Notes: generated by a model from the sequence alone, not told the origin. 18,660 nt of DNA from Modestobacter sp. (GCA_025963425.1 JAOPUQ010000072.1:1-18660), one strand, 5' to 3'; counted from the first letter of the stretch, positions 7,899 through 15,274 are shown. A program made the numbers and translations.

Positions 7899-9352
7899 GT
7901 CACAGCGTGCCCGCGCGCACGGCCTCCGACGAAGGTCTCGCGCACGGGTCCATGAGCCAGGCGGAGGTGATGGCCCAGTCCGTGGCCGGCATCGCGCCGA
8001 GCGCGGTGATGGCCACGGGGCCTGCGCTGATCGTCCTGTACGCCGGCAGCGGCGCCTGGCTGTCCTACCTGGCCGCGATGGTCGTCGTCCTCCTCATCGG
8101 GCTCTGCGTCGCCCAGTTCGGCCGGCGGCTGGCCTCCTCCGGGTCGCTGTACAGCTACGTGGCGAGGGGGCTGGGGCCCTCCGGCGCGTTCGCCGCCGGC
8201 TGGGCGCTGGTCATCGGCTATGCCTGCATCGCCATGGTCGGGGTCGCCGGTACCGGGATCTACTTCGGCAGCCTGCTCACCACACTGGGCCTGGCGGGCA
8301 GCTCCACAGCGGCGCAGATCGTCATCTTCGCGGTGGCCGCGACCAGCGCCGCCGCCTTCGCCTACGCCGGGATCAGGCTGTCCACCCGGCTGGGCCTGGT
8401 GCTGGAGGTCATCTCCGTCCTGGCGGTGCTGATCGTGCTGGTCGTGGTGGTGGCCCGTCACGGACTGGGCCTCTCCGGTTTCGGACTGGACGGGGTCACC
8501 TTCGACGGCGTCACCTTCGGCATCGTGCTGGCCGTCCTGGGCTTCGTCGGTTTCGAGAGTTCGGCGTGCCTGGGAGCCGAGGCGCGCAACCCCCACCGGA
8601 CCATCCCCCGGGCCGTGCTGGGCAGCGCCGTCCTGGTGGGCGTGCTGTACGTCTTCTCCGCCCACGCCTCCGTGGTGGGCTTCGGTGGCCCCGAGGCGCT
8701 GTCGGAGAGCGCCGCTCCGGTCAGCGACCTGGCCGGCCGCAACGGGCTCGGCGGGATCTCCTGGATCATCGACCTGGGGGTCACCGCGTCCTTCTTCGCC
8801 GTCGCCATCGCCAGCATCAACGCCGCAGCGCGGGTGCTGTACACGATGGGCGAGGAAGGGGTGCTCCCCGCAGCGCTCGGCCGCGCCCATCCCCGTCACC
8901 GGACACCACACGTGGCCATCTGGGCGGTCGCCCCGGCCATCGGTCTGGTACCCATCGCCATGGTCGTCAGCGGGAGCTCCCCGCTGGACGTCTACGCCTA
9001 CACCGGAACGATCGGCACGTTCGGCTACATGCTGGCCTATCTCCTGATGGCCGTCGCCCTGCCGGTCTTCCTCCGGCGGCGCGGGGAGTTCCAGCCGCTG
9101 TCGGTCGTGCTGCCGGTGGTGGTGGTCACGGCCCTGCTCTACGTCTTCTACAAGAACGTGGTCCCCGCGCCGCCTGCTCCCTACAACCTGCTGCCCTGGA
9201 TCTTCCTGGCCGTGCTCGCGGTCGGCCTGGCCTGGTACCTGGCGGTGCGGCTGACCCGGCCGGAGCAGCTCCGCGCCGTCGGGGCCACCGAGGAGGAGCC
9301 CGTCCCCCCGGTCGGACCGGACGACGGGACCCCGCTGGTCAGCCAGACGTGA
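7895..9352 (+). CDS. APC-family amino acid/amine permease
   Basis: A 485-residue, roughly 12-helix secondary transporter. The N-terminal segment AEVMAQSVAGIAPSAVMATG and the following helices are typical of the amino acid-polyamine-organocation superfamily. The hallmark GFVGFESSACLGAEARNP (from residue 216), followed by HRTIPRA, is present. TM runs such as WLSYLAAMVVVLLIGLCVA, LEVISVLAVLIVLVVVV and LLPWIFLAVLAVGLAWYLAV are evident. A polar, acidic tail (EEEPVPPVGPDDG) ends the protein. The GTG start at 7895 shares bases with the oxidase TGA (GTGA), so translation is coupled. An alternative start at ATG 7952 is less favoured. It most likely imports the amine substrate of the oxidase, or a precursor amino acid, with protons. 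That pairing is inferred from the operon, not from residues. Confidence 0.93.
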   Translation: MSHSVPARTASDEGLAHGSMSQAEVMAQSVAGIAPSAVMATGPALIVLYAGSGAWLSYLAAMVVVLLIGLCVAQFGRRLASSGSLYSYVARGLGPSGAFAAGWALVIGYACIAMVGVAGTGIYFGSLLTTLGLAGSSTAAQIVIFAVAATSAAAFAYAGIRLSTRLGLVLEVISVLAVLIVLVVVVARHGLGLSGFGLDGVTFDGVTFGIVLAVLGFVGFESSACLGAEARNPHRTIPRAVLGSAVLVGVLYVFSAHASVVGFGGPEALSESAAPVSDLAGRNGLGGISWIIDLGVTASFFAVAIASINAAARVLYTMGEEGVLPAALGRAHPRHRTPHVAIWAVAPAIGLVPIAMVVSGSSPLDVYAYTGTIGTFGYMLAYLLMAVALPVFLRRRGEFQPLSVVLPVVVVTALLYVFYKNVVPAPPAPYNLLPWIFLAVLAVGLAWYLAVRLTRPEQLRAVGATEEEPVPPVGPDDGTPLVSQT

Positions 9353-9879
9353 GGGCGCCCGCACCCCCGGGGGACCGCAGCGGCGCACCGGGGGCCGCCA
9401 GGTCCCGCACGCTGAGCAGGGTCGCGGCCGGTGTCGGACTCGGGTGCGTGGCGGCGCACCTGGCCTCGGTCCTCGCGCCGGGGCATGGCGGGCCGGTGCA
9501 GCGAGCCGTCCTCGCGGCGATGGCGGCGGCGTGCCTGCCGTGCGTGCTCACCCTGTGGCGCAGCCCCGGTCCGCGGGTGTGGCGCACCACCGGTGTGATG
9601 TACGGCGGCATGCTCACCGTCCACCTGCTGATGCTGATGGCCGGCGCCGGCCAGTCGGTTGCCAGCCACGCCGGGCACCTGGGCGCCGGGCACCTGGGCG
9701 CCGGGCACCCGGGTAGCGCGGCCACGAGCAGCGCGGCGGGCTGGGCGGAGCTGACCATGGGGGCCGGCATCATGCTGGCCGGCGTCCAGGTGGTGCTGGC
9801 CGGCGCGCTGCTGCTGACCCAGCGGAGGCAGCGACCGGCCCTCAGGTCGGCGAGGGCCGGCGCCCCGACGGCCTGCTGA
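9349..9879 (+). CDS. Small membrane protein with AGHLG repeats, third gene of the amine-oxidase operon
   Basis: I do not recognise this 176-residue protein. It begins on a GTG that overlaps the permease stop (GTGA at 9349), which argues that it is real and coupled to the operon. Four hydrophobic segments are visible: about 22-42 (VAAGVGLGCVAAHLASVLA), 50-68 (AVLAAMAAACLPCVLTLW), 80-97 (GVMYGGMLTVHLLMLMAG) and 130-155 (LTMGAGIMLAGVQVVLAGAL). Between the last two lies a triplicated AGHLG/AGHLG/AGHPG loop (108-122). It places H107, H110, H115 and H120 next to a Met/His-rich helix, and C62xxC65 lies in helix 2. This His/Met/Cys pattern could bind copper, which the oxidase in the same operon needs, but that is a guess. 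It could also be a permease accessory subunit. Gene reality is supported mainly by coupling and helix pattern. Confidence 0.7.
   Translation: MRAPAPPGDRSGAPGAARSRTLSRVAAGVGLGCVAAHLASVLAPGHGGPVQRAVLAAMAAACLPCVLTLWRSPGPRVWRTTGVMYGGMLTVHLLMLMAGAGQSVASHAGHLGAGHLGAGHPGSAATSSAAGWAELTMGAGIMLAGVQVVLAGALLLTQRRQRPALRSARAGAPTAC
9669..9713 (+). repeat. Three 15-bp in-frame tandem repeats (AGHLG)
   Basis: The unit CGCCGGGCACCTGGG is present three times in a row, the third with one T-to-C change that turns Leu into Pro. A 15-base period keeps the frame, so the copy number can change by slippage without breaking the gene. It adds one His per unit to a loop of the membrane protein. Confidence 0.85.
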
Positions 9880-9896
9880 GCCCAGCGGTCCCGGCG

Positions 9897-9919
9897 CCGC
9901 CGACAGGACGTCGGGGCGG
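9897..9919. terminator. Possible bidirectional terminator between convergent genes
   Basis: CCGCCGAC (9897-9904) can pair with GTCGG..CGG (9910-9919) across a short AGGAC loop with a two-base bulge. It lies in the 66-base gap between the convergent membrane-protein and phosphoesterase genes. There is no T-run, as is common in actinomycetes. The stem is short and imperfect. Confidence 0.3.
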
Positions 9920-9945
9920 ACGGACCGGTGGGCGTCCCGGGCGGT

Positions 9946-11265
9946 TCAGGGACCGATGGGGAAGCCGAGGGAGGCAGCCAGTTGAGCCAGCGCCCGCCAC
10001 TCCTCGTAGTCCGCGGGGTTGCCCGCCGCACACGGCACCCCCGCGAATGGCGGAACCCGGTACGTGGGCGCACGGAGGTCGGGGTCACGCCTGAAGTCCA
10101 TGGCCTCGGCCAGGTTGGCCGCCGCCGCGTCGCGTGGTGTCAGCGGCTCCAGGCCGAACCGCCACTCGATCATCTGCAGCACCGAGGCGTGGTCATAGAC
10201 GCCGTGCGCGACGTAACGGCGGCGCGCCCGCGGGCTGATCAGCAGGCAGGGGACCCGGAACCCGCGCAGCCCGGTCCCCAGGTCCGGCCGGGCGTCCGGG
10301 GCGGTCTCCGGTACCACGTGGTCGAAGAAGCCACCCCACTCGTCGTAGTTGATCACCAGCGCGGTGCGCGGCCAGGCCGGGCTCGTGGTGACCGCCTCGT
10401 AGACCGAGTTGAGGAACGCCTGCCCCGCCCGGATGTCGGCGTGGGGATGGTCGTCACCGGAGGTTCCGCTCCCTTCATCGAGGAACCTGGGTTCCACGAA
10501 CGACACAGCGGGCAGGGTGCCGGCGGCAGCATCGGCCAGGAACTGCGGGTAGGAGGCGGAGATCGGCAGATACTTCGAGCCATAGAGGGCGATGAAGGGG
10601 ACGTCGCTGAAGTAGTACCGCGCACTGATGCCCGCGGCGATCAACCGGTCCCAGATGGTGGGCATCGTGGAGATGTCCGTGGAGTTCTGGATCCGGTCGG
10701 TCTGCGCGGAGTGCTGGTAGAGGCGATTCGGATAGGTCTCGGCCATCGTCGCGGAGAAGTAGCGGTCGAAGGCCGTCCACTGCGGTGCCGCGTTACGGTG
10801 GAAATCCAGGTCCGAGCGCTGGTAGTAGCCGATGGCGAACAGGTCGTTGGCACCGGTGCGCAGCCAGCCGTCGCACGCGCCGCCGTTGAGGGCAGCACGC
10901 CCACCGTCGAAGGAATGGTCGGGGTCGCTGTTGTCGCACCCCTGGAAGTCGGTGAGACGGTGCGTGGGGTGCTCGACGCCCGCACGGTCGGTGAAGGTCA
11001 GCCCGCCCTGCCTGCCGTCGGCGCCCGGGAGCCAGCCGAAGAAGTGGTCGAAGGAGCGGTTCTCCATCATCACCACGACGATGTGGTCGATACCGCTCGT
11101 GTCCGGGTTCCCGGGCAACGCGGAGCCGGCGGCTGCGGCCGGCCTCGCGGCCAGGCCTGCTCCGGCGCCGGCGGCAACGACGCCGAGACCGGCTTGCAGC
11201 ACCGTGCGGCGACTGATCGTCGACGCGGCGCGTTCGTTGTTCTCAGGTGCATCTGGGATGTCCAC
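9946..11265 (-). CDS. Tat-exported phosphoesterase / phospholipase C-like protein
   Basis: A 439-residue secreted phosphoesterase of the AcpA/non-specific phospholipase C family (PF04185 type), expected to cleave phosphate esters or phospholipid head groups outside the cell. The Tat signal has SRRTVLQ (18-24), a Gly/Ala-rich h-region and a likely cleavage near residue 46 after ARPAAAA. The metal-site hallmark ENRSFDHFFG is at 69-78. Further family blocks are DDHPHAD, NYDEWGGFFDHV (306-317) and VYDHASVLQMIEWRFG (356-371). No ricin-like or PLC C-terminal extension is present, so it is a short form. I chose GTG 11265 because GAAAGG lies six bases upstream and the Tat n-region begins there. The longer open frame upstream runs through unrelated IS110 debris. 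It stands alone, convergent with the amine operon. Substrate is not determined. Confidence 0.93.
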   Translation of the reverse strand: MDIPDAPENNERAASTISRRTVLQAGLGVVAAGAGAGLAARPAAAAGSALPGNPDTSGIDHIVVVMMENRSFDHFFGWLPGADGRQGGLTFTDRAGVEHPTHRLTDFQGCDNSDPDHSFDGGRAALNGGACDGWLRTGANDLFAIGYYQRSDLDFHRNAAPQWTAFDRYFSATMAETYPNRLYQHSAQTDRIQNSTDISTMPTIWDRLIAAGISARYYFSDVPFIALYGSKYLPISASYPQFLADAAAGTLPAVSFVEPRFLDEGSGTSGDDHPHADIRAGQAFLNSVYEAVTTSPAWPRTALVINYDEWGGFFDHVVPETAPDARPDLGTGLRGFRVPCLLISPRARRRYVAHGVYDHASVLQMIEWRFGLEPLTPRDAAAANLAEAMDFRRDPDLRAPTYRVPPFAGVPCAAGNPADYEEWRALAQLAASLGFPIGP

Positions 11266-11994
11266 GGTGTGCCTTTCGCGAGGGTCACGACGTCTCAGGA
11301 GGAGTGGCTGGACTCGACGACGGTGGGCGCTGGCACCCTCCCCCGGGGTCAGCGGGTGACGGCGGATCCGTCGTGGTCGACGCGGATCGCCGCCGTCGCG
11401 GCGTAGCCCTGGTTCGCAGGCCGAAGGAGTCCTCGATGCTGCGCGGAGCACGGAGACGGTTCTCCGGGGCGGCGCCCGTGGGCCCGGGCTGTGGGGGCCG
11501 ACCGCCTCACCGCAACGAGCCGAGGCCTCGGCCGCAGGGCTGTCGGACTCCTCGGACGTCGCGATCACCAGGCCGTCCTTCCGGAAAGACCGGAGAGGCC
11601 TGGGTCTTCGGCACCCAGGTCTCGAGGAACTACTCCACAGACACCAGTCCACTGGGCTGGCCGACGATGCAGGGGCTGCCCGGGATCCTGGCACAGGCCG
11701 GAGCGAGGGAGCAGCCATCGGCGGGATCTCCGCGCCGGCTGAGCGCCCCTCGCCCGGGTGCAGGGGACGTCGTCGCCGCCTGCGTGGCGCTGGACACGGG
11801 GCGTGATGCCGCGATGTGGATGGGGCCGCCGGCCGACCCGGACCCCGGGCCGGTGCGGGGGGCGGCAGGGCTCTACGCCGGGTGGCCGGTCGTCTTCGGC
11901 AGTGTCGCCGTCCAGTTCGCTCGCAACGTCGAGGAAGAGATGCATCGGTCGCCTGGGTAGCCCAGCGGTGTCCCTGAGTGGGCCGCTCAGGCAT
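11266..11994. other. Gene-poor stretch upstream of the phosphoesterase
   Basis: About 730 bases without a confident gene. It should contain the phosphoesterase promoter near its left end, but I could not pick a convincing -35/-10 pair. The rest holds the doubtful ORF at 11436-11960 and fragmentary coding-like segments in several frames. It runs directly into the IS110 remnant, and I read it as decayed sequence. Confidence 0.5.
11436..11960 (+). CDS. Doubtful small ORF in a decayed region
   Basis: ATG 11436 is preceded by AAGGAG (11423-11428) with good spacing and opens 174 codons (MLRGARRRFSGAAPVGPG...). The product is Arg/Pro/Gly-rich for its first 110 residues, then looks more protein-like (LYAGWPVVFGSVAVQFARNV near the end). 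I recognise no family. The other two forward frames and the reverse frames also contain pieces that look partly coding, for example FRKDGLVIATSEESDSPAAE on the minus strand. This suggests a frameshifted relic rather than a functioning gene. Confidence 0.22.
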   Translation: MLRGARRRFSGAAPVGPGCGGRPPHRNEPRPRPQGCRTPRTSRSPGRPSGKTGEAWVFGTQVSRNYSTDTSPLGWPTMQGLPGILAQAGAREQPSAGSPRRLSAPRPGAGDVVAACVALDTGRDAAMWMGPPADPDPGPVRGAAGLYAGWPVVFGSVAVQFARNVEEEMHRSPG

Positions 11995-12291
11995 CCCACG
12001 GTTGTGAGCGGTCGAGCGGCGGCGGCTCGATCGGTGTCGGTGTGCCGGGCGGTGGTCTCGTCGTAGCGGCTGTGGTGGCGCAGGCAGCCGTGCAGGATGC
12101 CCATCAGTCGGTTGGCCAGGGCGCGCAGGGCCTGCTGGTGGGTGGCGCCGGGGGCGTTGGCGGTCGTAGTGGCCGCGCGCTCCGGGTGAGACCCCCTCGG
12201 GCAGCCTGCGGCGGGCCAGCCTCCGCCCCGATTCGTCGACGATCTCGATGTCGTGAGGGGCCTCGGCCCAGTCATTCCCGATGAACAACAC
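11995..12291 (-). pseudogene. IS110-family transposase remnant (internally deleted and frameshifted)
   Basis: Two ends of an IS110 (DEDD) transposase survive without the middle. From 12291 downward the minus strand reads VLFIGNDWAEAPHDIEIVDE and then GRRLARRRLPEGV. That is the start of the RuvC-like domain with its first catalytic Asp (NDWAE). After about 34 residues the text changes to GHYDRQRP, and after a frame change to THQQALRALANRL and MGILHGCLRHHSRYDETTA, the typical IS110 C-terminus. An intact protein is about 400 residues. Roughly 300 residues, including most catalytic residues and the Ser-containing Tnp domain core, are missing, so this cannot transpose. Exact ends are approximate because IS110 elements have no clear terminal repeats. 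It marks a past insertion in this rearranged region. Confidence 0.75.
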
Positions 12292-12599
12292 CGCGCTTCG
12301 GCCTCCTCCGGTCCGGCATCCACCTGCCCGAACCCGGGAGGCGAAGACCGTGGCGACCTCATGGACCAGTGCTCGTACGGCACGCCATCCCACCGGCCAT
12401 CCGCTGCTCCTCGCGGGCCGGCGGGGCACGGTCTGAACGTGGGCTCGAACAACGGACCCGGGGCACACAGTGCGCACCCCACCGGCGGCTCGGACACCGA
12501 TCCTGCGCCAGAACCAACCGGCTGCAGCCCCACCAGGGACACCCGCGCGCAGTGCCCAACGCGCTCATCCGACCGGGCCCGGGCCCGTCACTCGGGTGC
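12292..12599. other. Intergenic stretch between the IS110 remnant and the LuxR-like regulator
   Basis: About 300 bases with open frames in several registers but no recognisable protein, ribosome site or hairpin that stands out. Minus-strand frames give Arg/Pro/Ser-rich text. It may be residual IS flank or decayed coding DNA. Confidence 0.4.
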
Positions 12600-12656
12600 G
12601 GCAGGGAATGCCCGAGCACCCAGTCACGTGGGGAGGGCCAGCCGCGGCGGGATGCG
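12600..12656 (+). repeat. 57-bp direct repeat, copy 1 (3' end of the LuxR-like gene)
   Basis: This copy covers the last 11 codons and stop of the regulator at 12624-13655 plus 24 bases downstream. By eye, about 52 of 57 bases match copy 2 at 14110-14166, and the start-to-start offset is 1510. Both copies encode RIPPRLAxPT followed by TGA on the minus strand. Confidence 0.85.
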
Positions 12657-13655
12657 TAGCCCGGTGCGGAGTGCGCGCACGGTGGCGGCGGTGAGGTCGG
12701 AGGCCTCCAGCGCGACCAGAGTCCTGCGGAGGGCATCGGTCACGGGGCGCACGTCGACGCCCAGCGCCGCCGCGACGTCCGGGACATGGGCCGCTCCCTC
12801 GACCAGGAGCCCCAGCACGCGCAGGTCCAACGGGGCAAGGCCGCGCAGGTCCCCGGGCGGGGAGAGGAGCACCGCGGCGGCGAGGTGGTCCAGGGGCGGG
12901 CGGGCGCAGTTCAGCGCGCTGACCCGCATCAGTCCCCCGTGGTCGGTATCCGTCGTGGGGGCGAGGAAGGTGATGTAGGTGTCGCTGTCGGCCAGCTCCT
13001 GCGCGGCCGTGGTGAGGAGCGGGGAGCCGGGGGCCAGCAGGCGATGGTCGGGCAGCCCGGGCAGCGGCAGGGTGCCTCCGCCGCGGGTGAGCAGGACGCC
13101 GGCGGTGGCCGCCTGGACGATCCGGGCGGTCGTGGCGATCTCCCGGGTGCGGTCCAGGGCGTGCGCGATGGCCGTGGTGACCGCGGCGATGACCTCCCGG
13201 TCGGCGGGGCCGGGGCGGGCCGGGTCCTCGGCGAGGAGGCTCAGGAAGCCGATGTGCCGTCCGCCGCCGGGGGTGAACAGCCCGGCGGCCAGGCCGCCGC
13301 GGAACCCGGCCGGCAGCAGGTGATCGGCCCAGGCGTGCAGCTCGGTGAGCGGAACCGGGATCTCGCTGGCGAGTATCGGCGGCCGGTGACGGTTGAGGCC
13401 GAGCTGGTCGACCTCGGCGTCGGCCTCCGGGGTCTGGAAGTAGGCGCGCAGCGGCTCGGCGGCGCCGGCGGTGGCCAGCGGGGTGTGCCGCCCCTGCTCG
13501 GGGTCGCGGACGGCGAGCCAGGCGGCGTCGTAGGGCAGGACCCGGCCCAGTACCGCCAGGATCTCCTCGGCCCGCTGCTGCAGCGTGCCCGGCGTGACGG
13601 CGATCTGGGCCAGTGCCTGCTGCAGATGAGCCAGCTCCGGGTTCCACTCGGTCAT
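12624..13655 (-). CDS. GAF/LuxR-like transcriptional regulator
   Basis: A 343-residue protein. The first half (LQQRAEEILAVLGRVLPYD, AAWLAVRDPEQGRHTPLA, GLFTPGGGRHIGFLSLLAED, REVIAAVTTAIAHALDRTRE) has the pattern of a GAF-type sensor domain as found in many actinobacterial LuxR regulators. The C-terminus (about 273-335: LAPLDLRVLGLLVEG, VPDVAAALGVDVRPVTDALR, ATVRALRTGLRIPPRL) aligns in pattern with a LuxR HTH (LTPRELEVLGLL...). It has diverged at usually conserved places: APLD for TPRE, and no SNxxIA. It may bind DNA differently or be losing the function. ATG 13655 has GGAGGGG about 11 bases upstream. The open frame continues upstream to 14219, but the added residues look non-coding. No adjacent partner gene suggests its target. 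Confidence 0.8.
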   Translation of the reverse strand: MTEWNPELAHLQQALAQIAVTPGTLQQRAEEILAVLGRVLPYDAAWLAVRDPEQGRHTPLATAGAAEPLRAYFQTPEADAEVDQLGLNRHRPPILASEIPVPLTELHAWADHLLPAGFRGGLAAGLFTPGGGRHIGFLSLLAEDPARPGPADREVIAAVTTAIAHALDRTREIATTARIVQAATAGVLLTRGGGTLPLPGLPDHRLLAPGSPLLTTAAQELADSDTYITFLAPTTDTDHGGLMRVSALNCARPPLDHLAAAVLLSPPGDLRGLAPLDLRVLGLLVEGAAHVPDVAAALGVDVRPVTDALRRTLVALEASDLTAATVRALRTGLRIPPRLALPT

Positions 13656-14109
13656 GACGGTGGCCGCCCCTCCGCGTCGTGCTACGGGTAGGTGTTCCGG
13701 CGTTGGCCCGACCAGCAGCGAGGCGGCGCCAACGGCAGCTTCTTGGCTACGGGACCGGGCGCGGCCCGGAAGAAGTCGACCGGGCCGCTCCGACAACCAC
13801 CTACCCCGAGGTCGGGGCCTCATGTCCACGAGCCGGGCTGGCTCCCGGACAGGCCGGGCCCCGGCCCGGGAGCTCTGCTCCACCGCCCCGAGCCTCTGCT
13901 GACGCGGAGCGGGGAGTGCCTCTGGCCCCGGCTCCATGTGCGTGGGTGAGCGACTGCTTGACCGCCCCCACACATGGACCGACACCACCCATGAAACGCG
14001 GGGGGCGGGCGGCTCCACGCGCCCAGCGCACGGGTTGGTGCGGTTCGGGCAGACCCGCAGCGGTGCAGGAGGACCTCCGGATGCCCGGTGGACGGGACGG
14101 CCCCGCTGT
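13656..14109. other. Intergenic stretch upstream of the LuxR-like gene
   Basis: About 450 bases without a supported gene. The proximal part should hold the regulator's promoter. Nothing else recognisable was seen. Its right end leads into the second copy of the 57-bp repeat, suggesting that it lies between two duplicated loci. Confidence 0.4.
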
Positions 14110-14166
14110 GGCAGGGAATGTCCGAGTACCCCGTCACGTGGGGACGGCCAGCCGCGGAGGGATGCG
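14110..14166 (+). repeat. 57-bp direct repeat, copy 2
   Basis: Matches copy 1 at 12600-12656 with five substitutions by eye (12611/14121, 12617/14127, 12622/14132, 12635/14145 and near 12648/14158). It includes the same end-of-gene codons, the TGA and the same downstream bases, but no full gene is attached. Confidence 0.85.
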
Positions 14167-14230
14167 CAGGCCCGCCGGCGTTGACGCGGTGACCCTGATG
14201 GCGACTTCAGACATCCCACCGTCGGTCAGC
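14134..14230 (-). pseudogene. Fragment of a second LuxR-like gene (3' end only)
   Basis: On the minus strand the text VAIRVTASTPAGLRIPPRL, then AVPT and TGA at 14134, repeats the last dozen residues of the regulator at 12624-13655 (TGLRIPPRLALPT). Farther upstream the similarity stops, so only the very 3' end of a paralogue remains. It most likely arose by duplication followed by deletion, or by recombination between paralogues. The left boundary is firm; the right boundary is approximate. Confidence 0.55.
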
Positions 14231-14299
14231 ACCCGGACAAAGCCGCCCCTTCCGAGGGAGAACGCCGGTCGGGGCACGTACGTCGACCGTTGGCGCCGC

Positions 14300-15274
14300 C
14301 TATGCGGGCAGCCGCTCCGGAGGCCGCGGACCGGCCGGCGGGAATGCTCCGGAGTCCCCCTGCGGAGTAGCTCCCGCGGCCGGGGTCCGCCCCCGGGAGC
14401 ACTGCTCCAGGTAGGCGGCGAGGAAGGCGCGGCCTGCCGCCCCCCGGAGGGTGTCGTCCCGATAGGCGACGCCGAGCTCCCACAGGGGTGCGCCGGCCAG
14501 GGTCGCGACGCCAACGCCGTCGAACATGTCGGGGTCGATGCAGGCCCGCGCCCCGTAGGAGATGCCCATGCCACGTTGCACCAGGGCAAGGACGCCGAAG
14601 CAGTCCTGGACCTCGAGCGTGACCTGTCGCGTCAGGCCACGTTCGTTCATCACCTGGTCGAACAGGTCGCGGGACTGCCATCCGCGGGGCAGGTCGATGA
14701 TCAGCTCGTCGACGACGTCGCCGGGGTCGACATCCCGGGCCCCGGCCAGGCGATGTCCGGCGGGGCAGATGAGTGCCAGCGACGAGCTCACCAGGGGCTT
14801 GAATCGGAACGCGGAGCCGGCACGGTCGATCCGCGGGGTGACGGCGAAGTCCACCTGACCGCCGATCACCAGTTCTGCGACTTCCCGCAGGTCAGCGGGG
14901 ACCGCGTGCACCTGTACCTCCGGGTGCTCCTTGCGGAATCGGCTGAGCGTCTCGGCCATCTCGTCGATGCGTGGGGTAGCTGCGTAGGCGATGCGGACTG
15001 TGCCGCGCAGCAGCCCGCGGACCTCGGCGACAGCGTCGCGCGCACGGCCGGTCTGCTCGAGCGCAGCTCGGGCTGGCTCGAGCAGCGCGCGGCCCGCATC
15101 GGTGAGCTCGGCACCGCGCCGGCCGCGGATGAACAGGTCCGTGCCCAGCTCACGTTCCAGGCCCAGCAGTGATGCCGACAGGCTCGACTGCACCATGAAC
15201 AGCCGAGAGGCGGCGGAGGAAAAGGATCCCTCCTCCACGATCGCGAGGAAGTACTCGAGCTGTCTCAGTTCCAC
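14300..15274 (-). CDS. LysR family transcriptional regulator
   Basis: A 324-residue LysR-type regulator. The N-terminal winged HTH is textbook (VELRQLEYFLAIVEEGSFSS, AASRLFMVQSSLSASLLGLE, GAELTDAGRALLEPARAAL). Then comes the linker helix, and the two-lobe effector domain follows from about residue 90 (GTVRIAYAATPRIDEM, VDFAVTPRID, LALICPAGHRLAG, VQRGMGISYGARACID). The C-terminal 30 residues are Pro/Ala-rich and disordered-looking. I chose GTG 15274 because LysR proteins nearly always begin M-x-L-x-x-L-x-x-F. The frame stays open to a TTG at 15352, which has a better ribosome site (GGAGGT 9 bases away), so a 26-residue N-terminal extension is possible. Its usual partner would be a divergent gene on the right, but only a degenerate fragment is there. 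Confidence 0.92.
   Translation of the reverse strand: MELRQLEYFLAIVEEGSFSSAASRLFMVQSSLSASLLGLERELGTDLFIRGRRGAELTDAGRALLEPARAALEQTGRARDAVAEVRGLLRGTVRIAYAATPRIDEMAETLSRFRKEHPEVQVHAVPADLREVAELVIGGQVDFAVTPRIDRAGSAFRFKPLVSSSLALICPAGHRLAGARDVDPGDVVDELIIDLPRGWQSRDLFDQVMNERGLTRQVTLEVQDCFGVLALVQRGMGISYGARACIDPDMFDGVGVATLAGAPLWELGVAYRDDTLRGAAGRAFLAAYLEQCSRGRTPAAGATPQGDSGAFPPAGPRPPERLPA

Noticed and set aside
7763..9388. 541-codon minus-strand frame opposite the permease
   Set aside because: Hydrophilic, Asp/Gln/His-rich text typical of antisense to a membrane protein in GC-rich DNA. The plus-strand frame has clear APC motifs.
11266..12477. Extending the phosphoesterase to 843 residues through the open frame upstream
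   Set aside because: The Tat signal and ribosome site place the start at 11265. The upstream text includes IS110 remnants and low-complexity Arg/Pro sequence.
13656..14219. Extending the LuxR-like regulator upstream to 14219
   Set aside because: The added residues are Pro/Arg/Ser-rich without a domain and include the antisense of the repeat copy 2 region. A good ribosome site precedes 13655.
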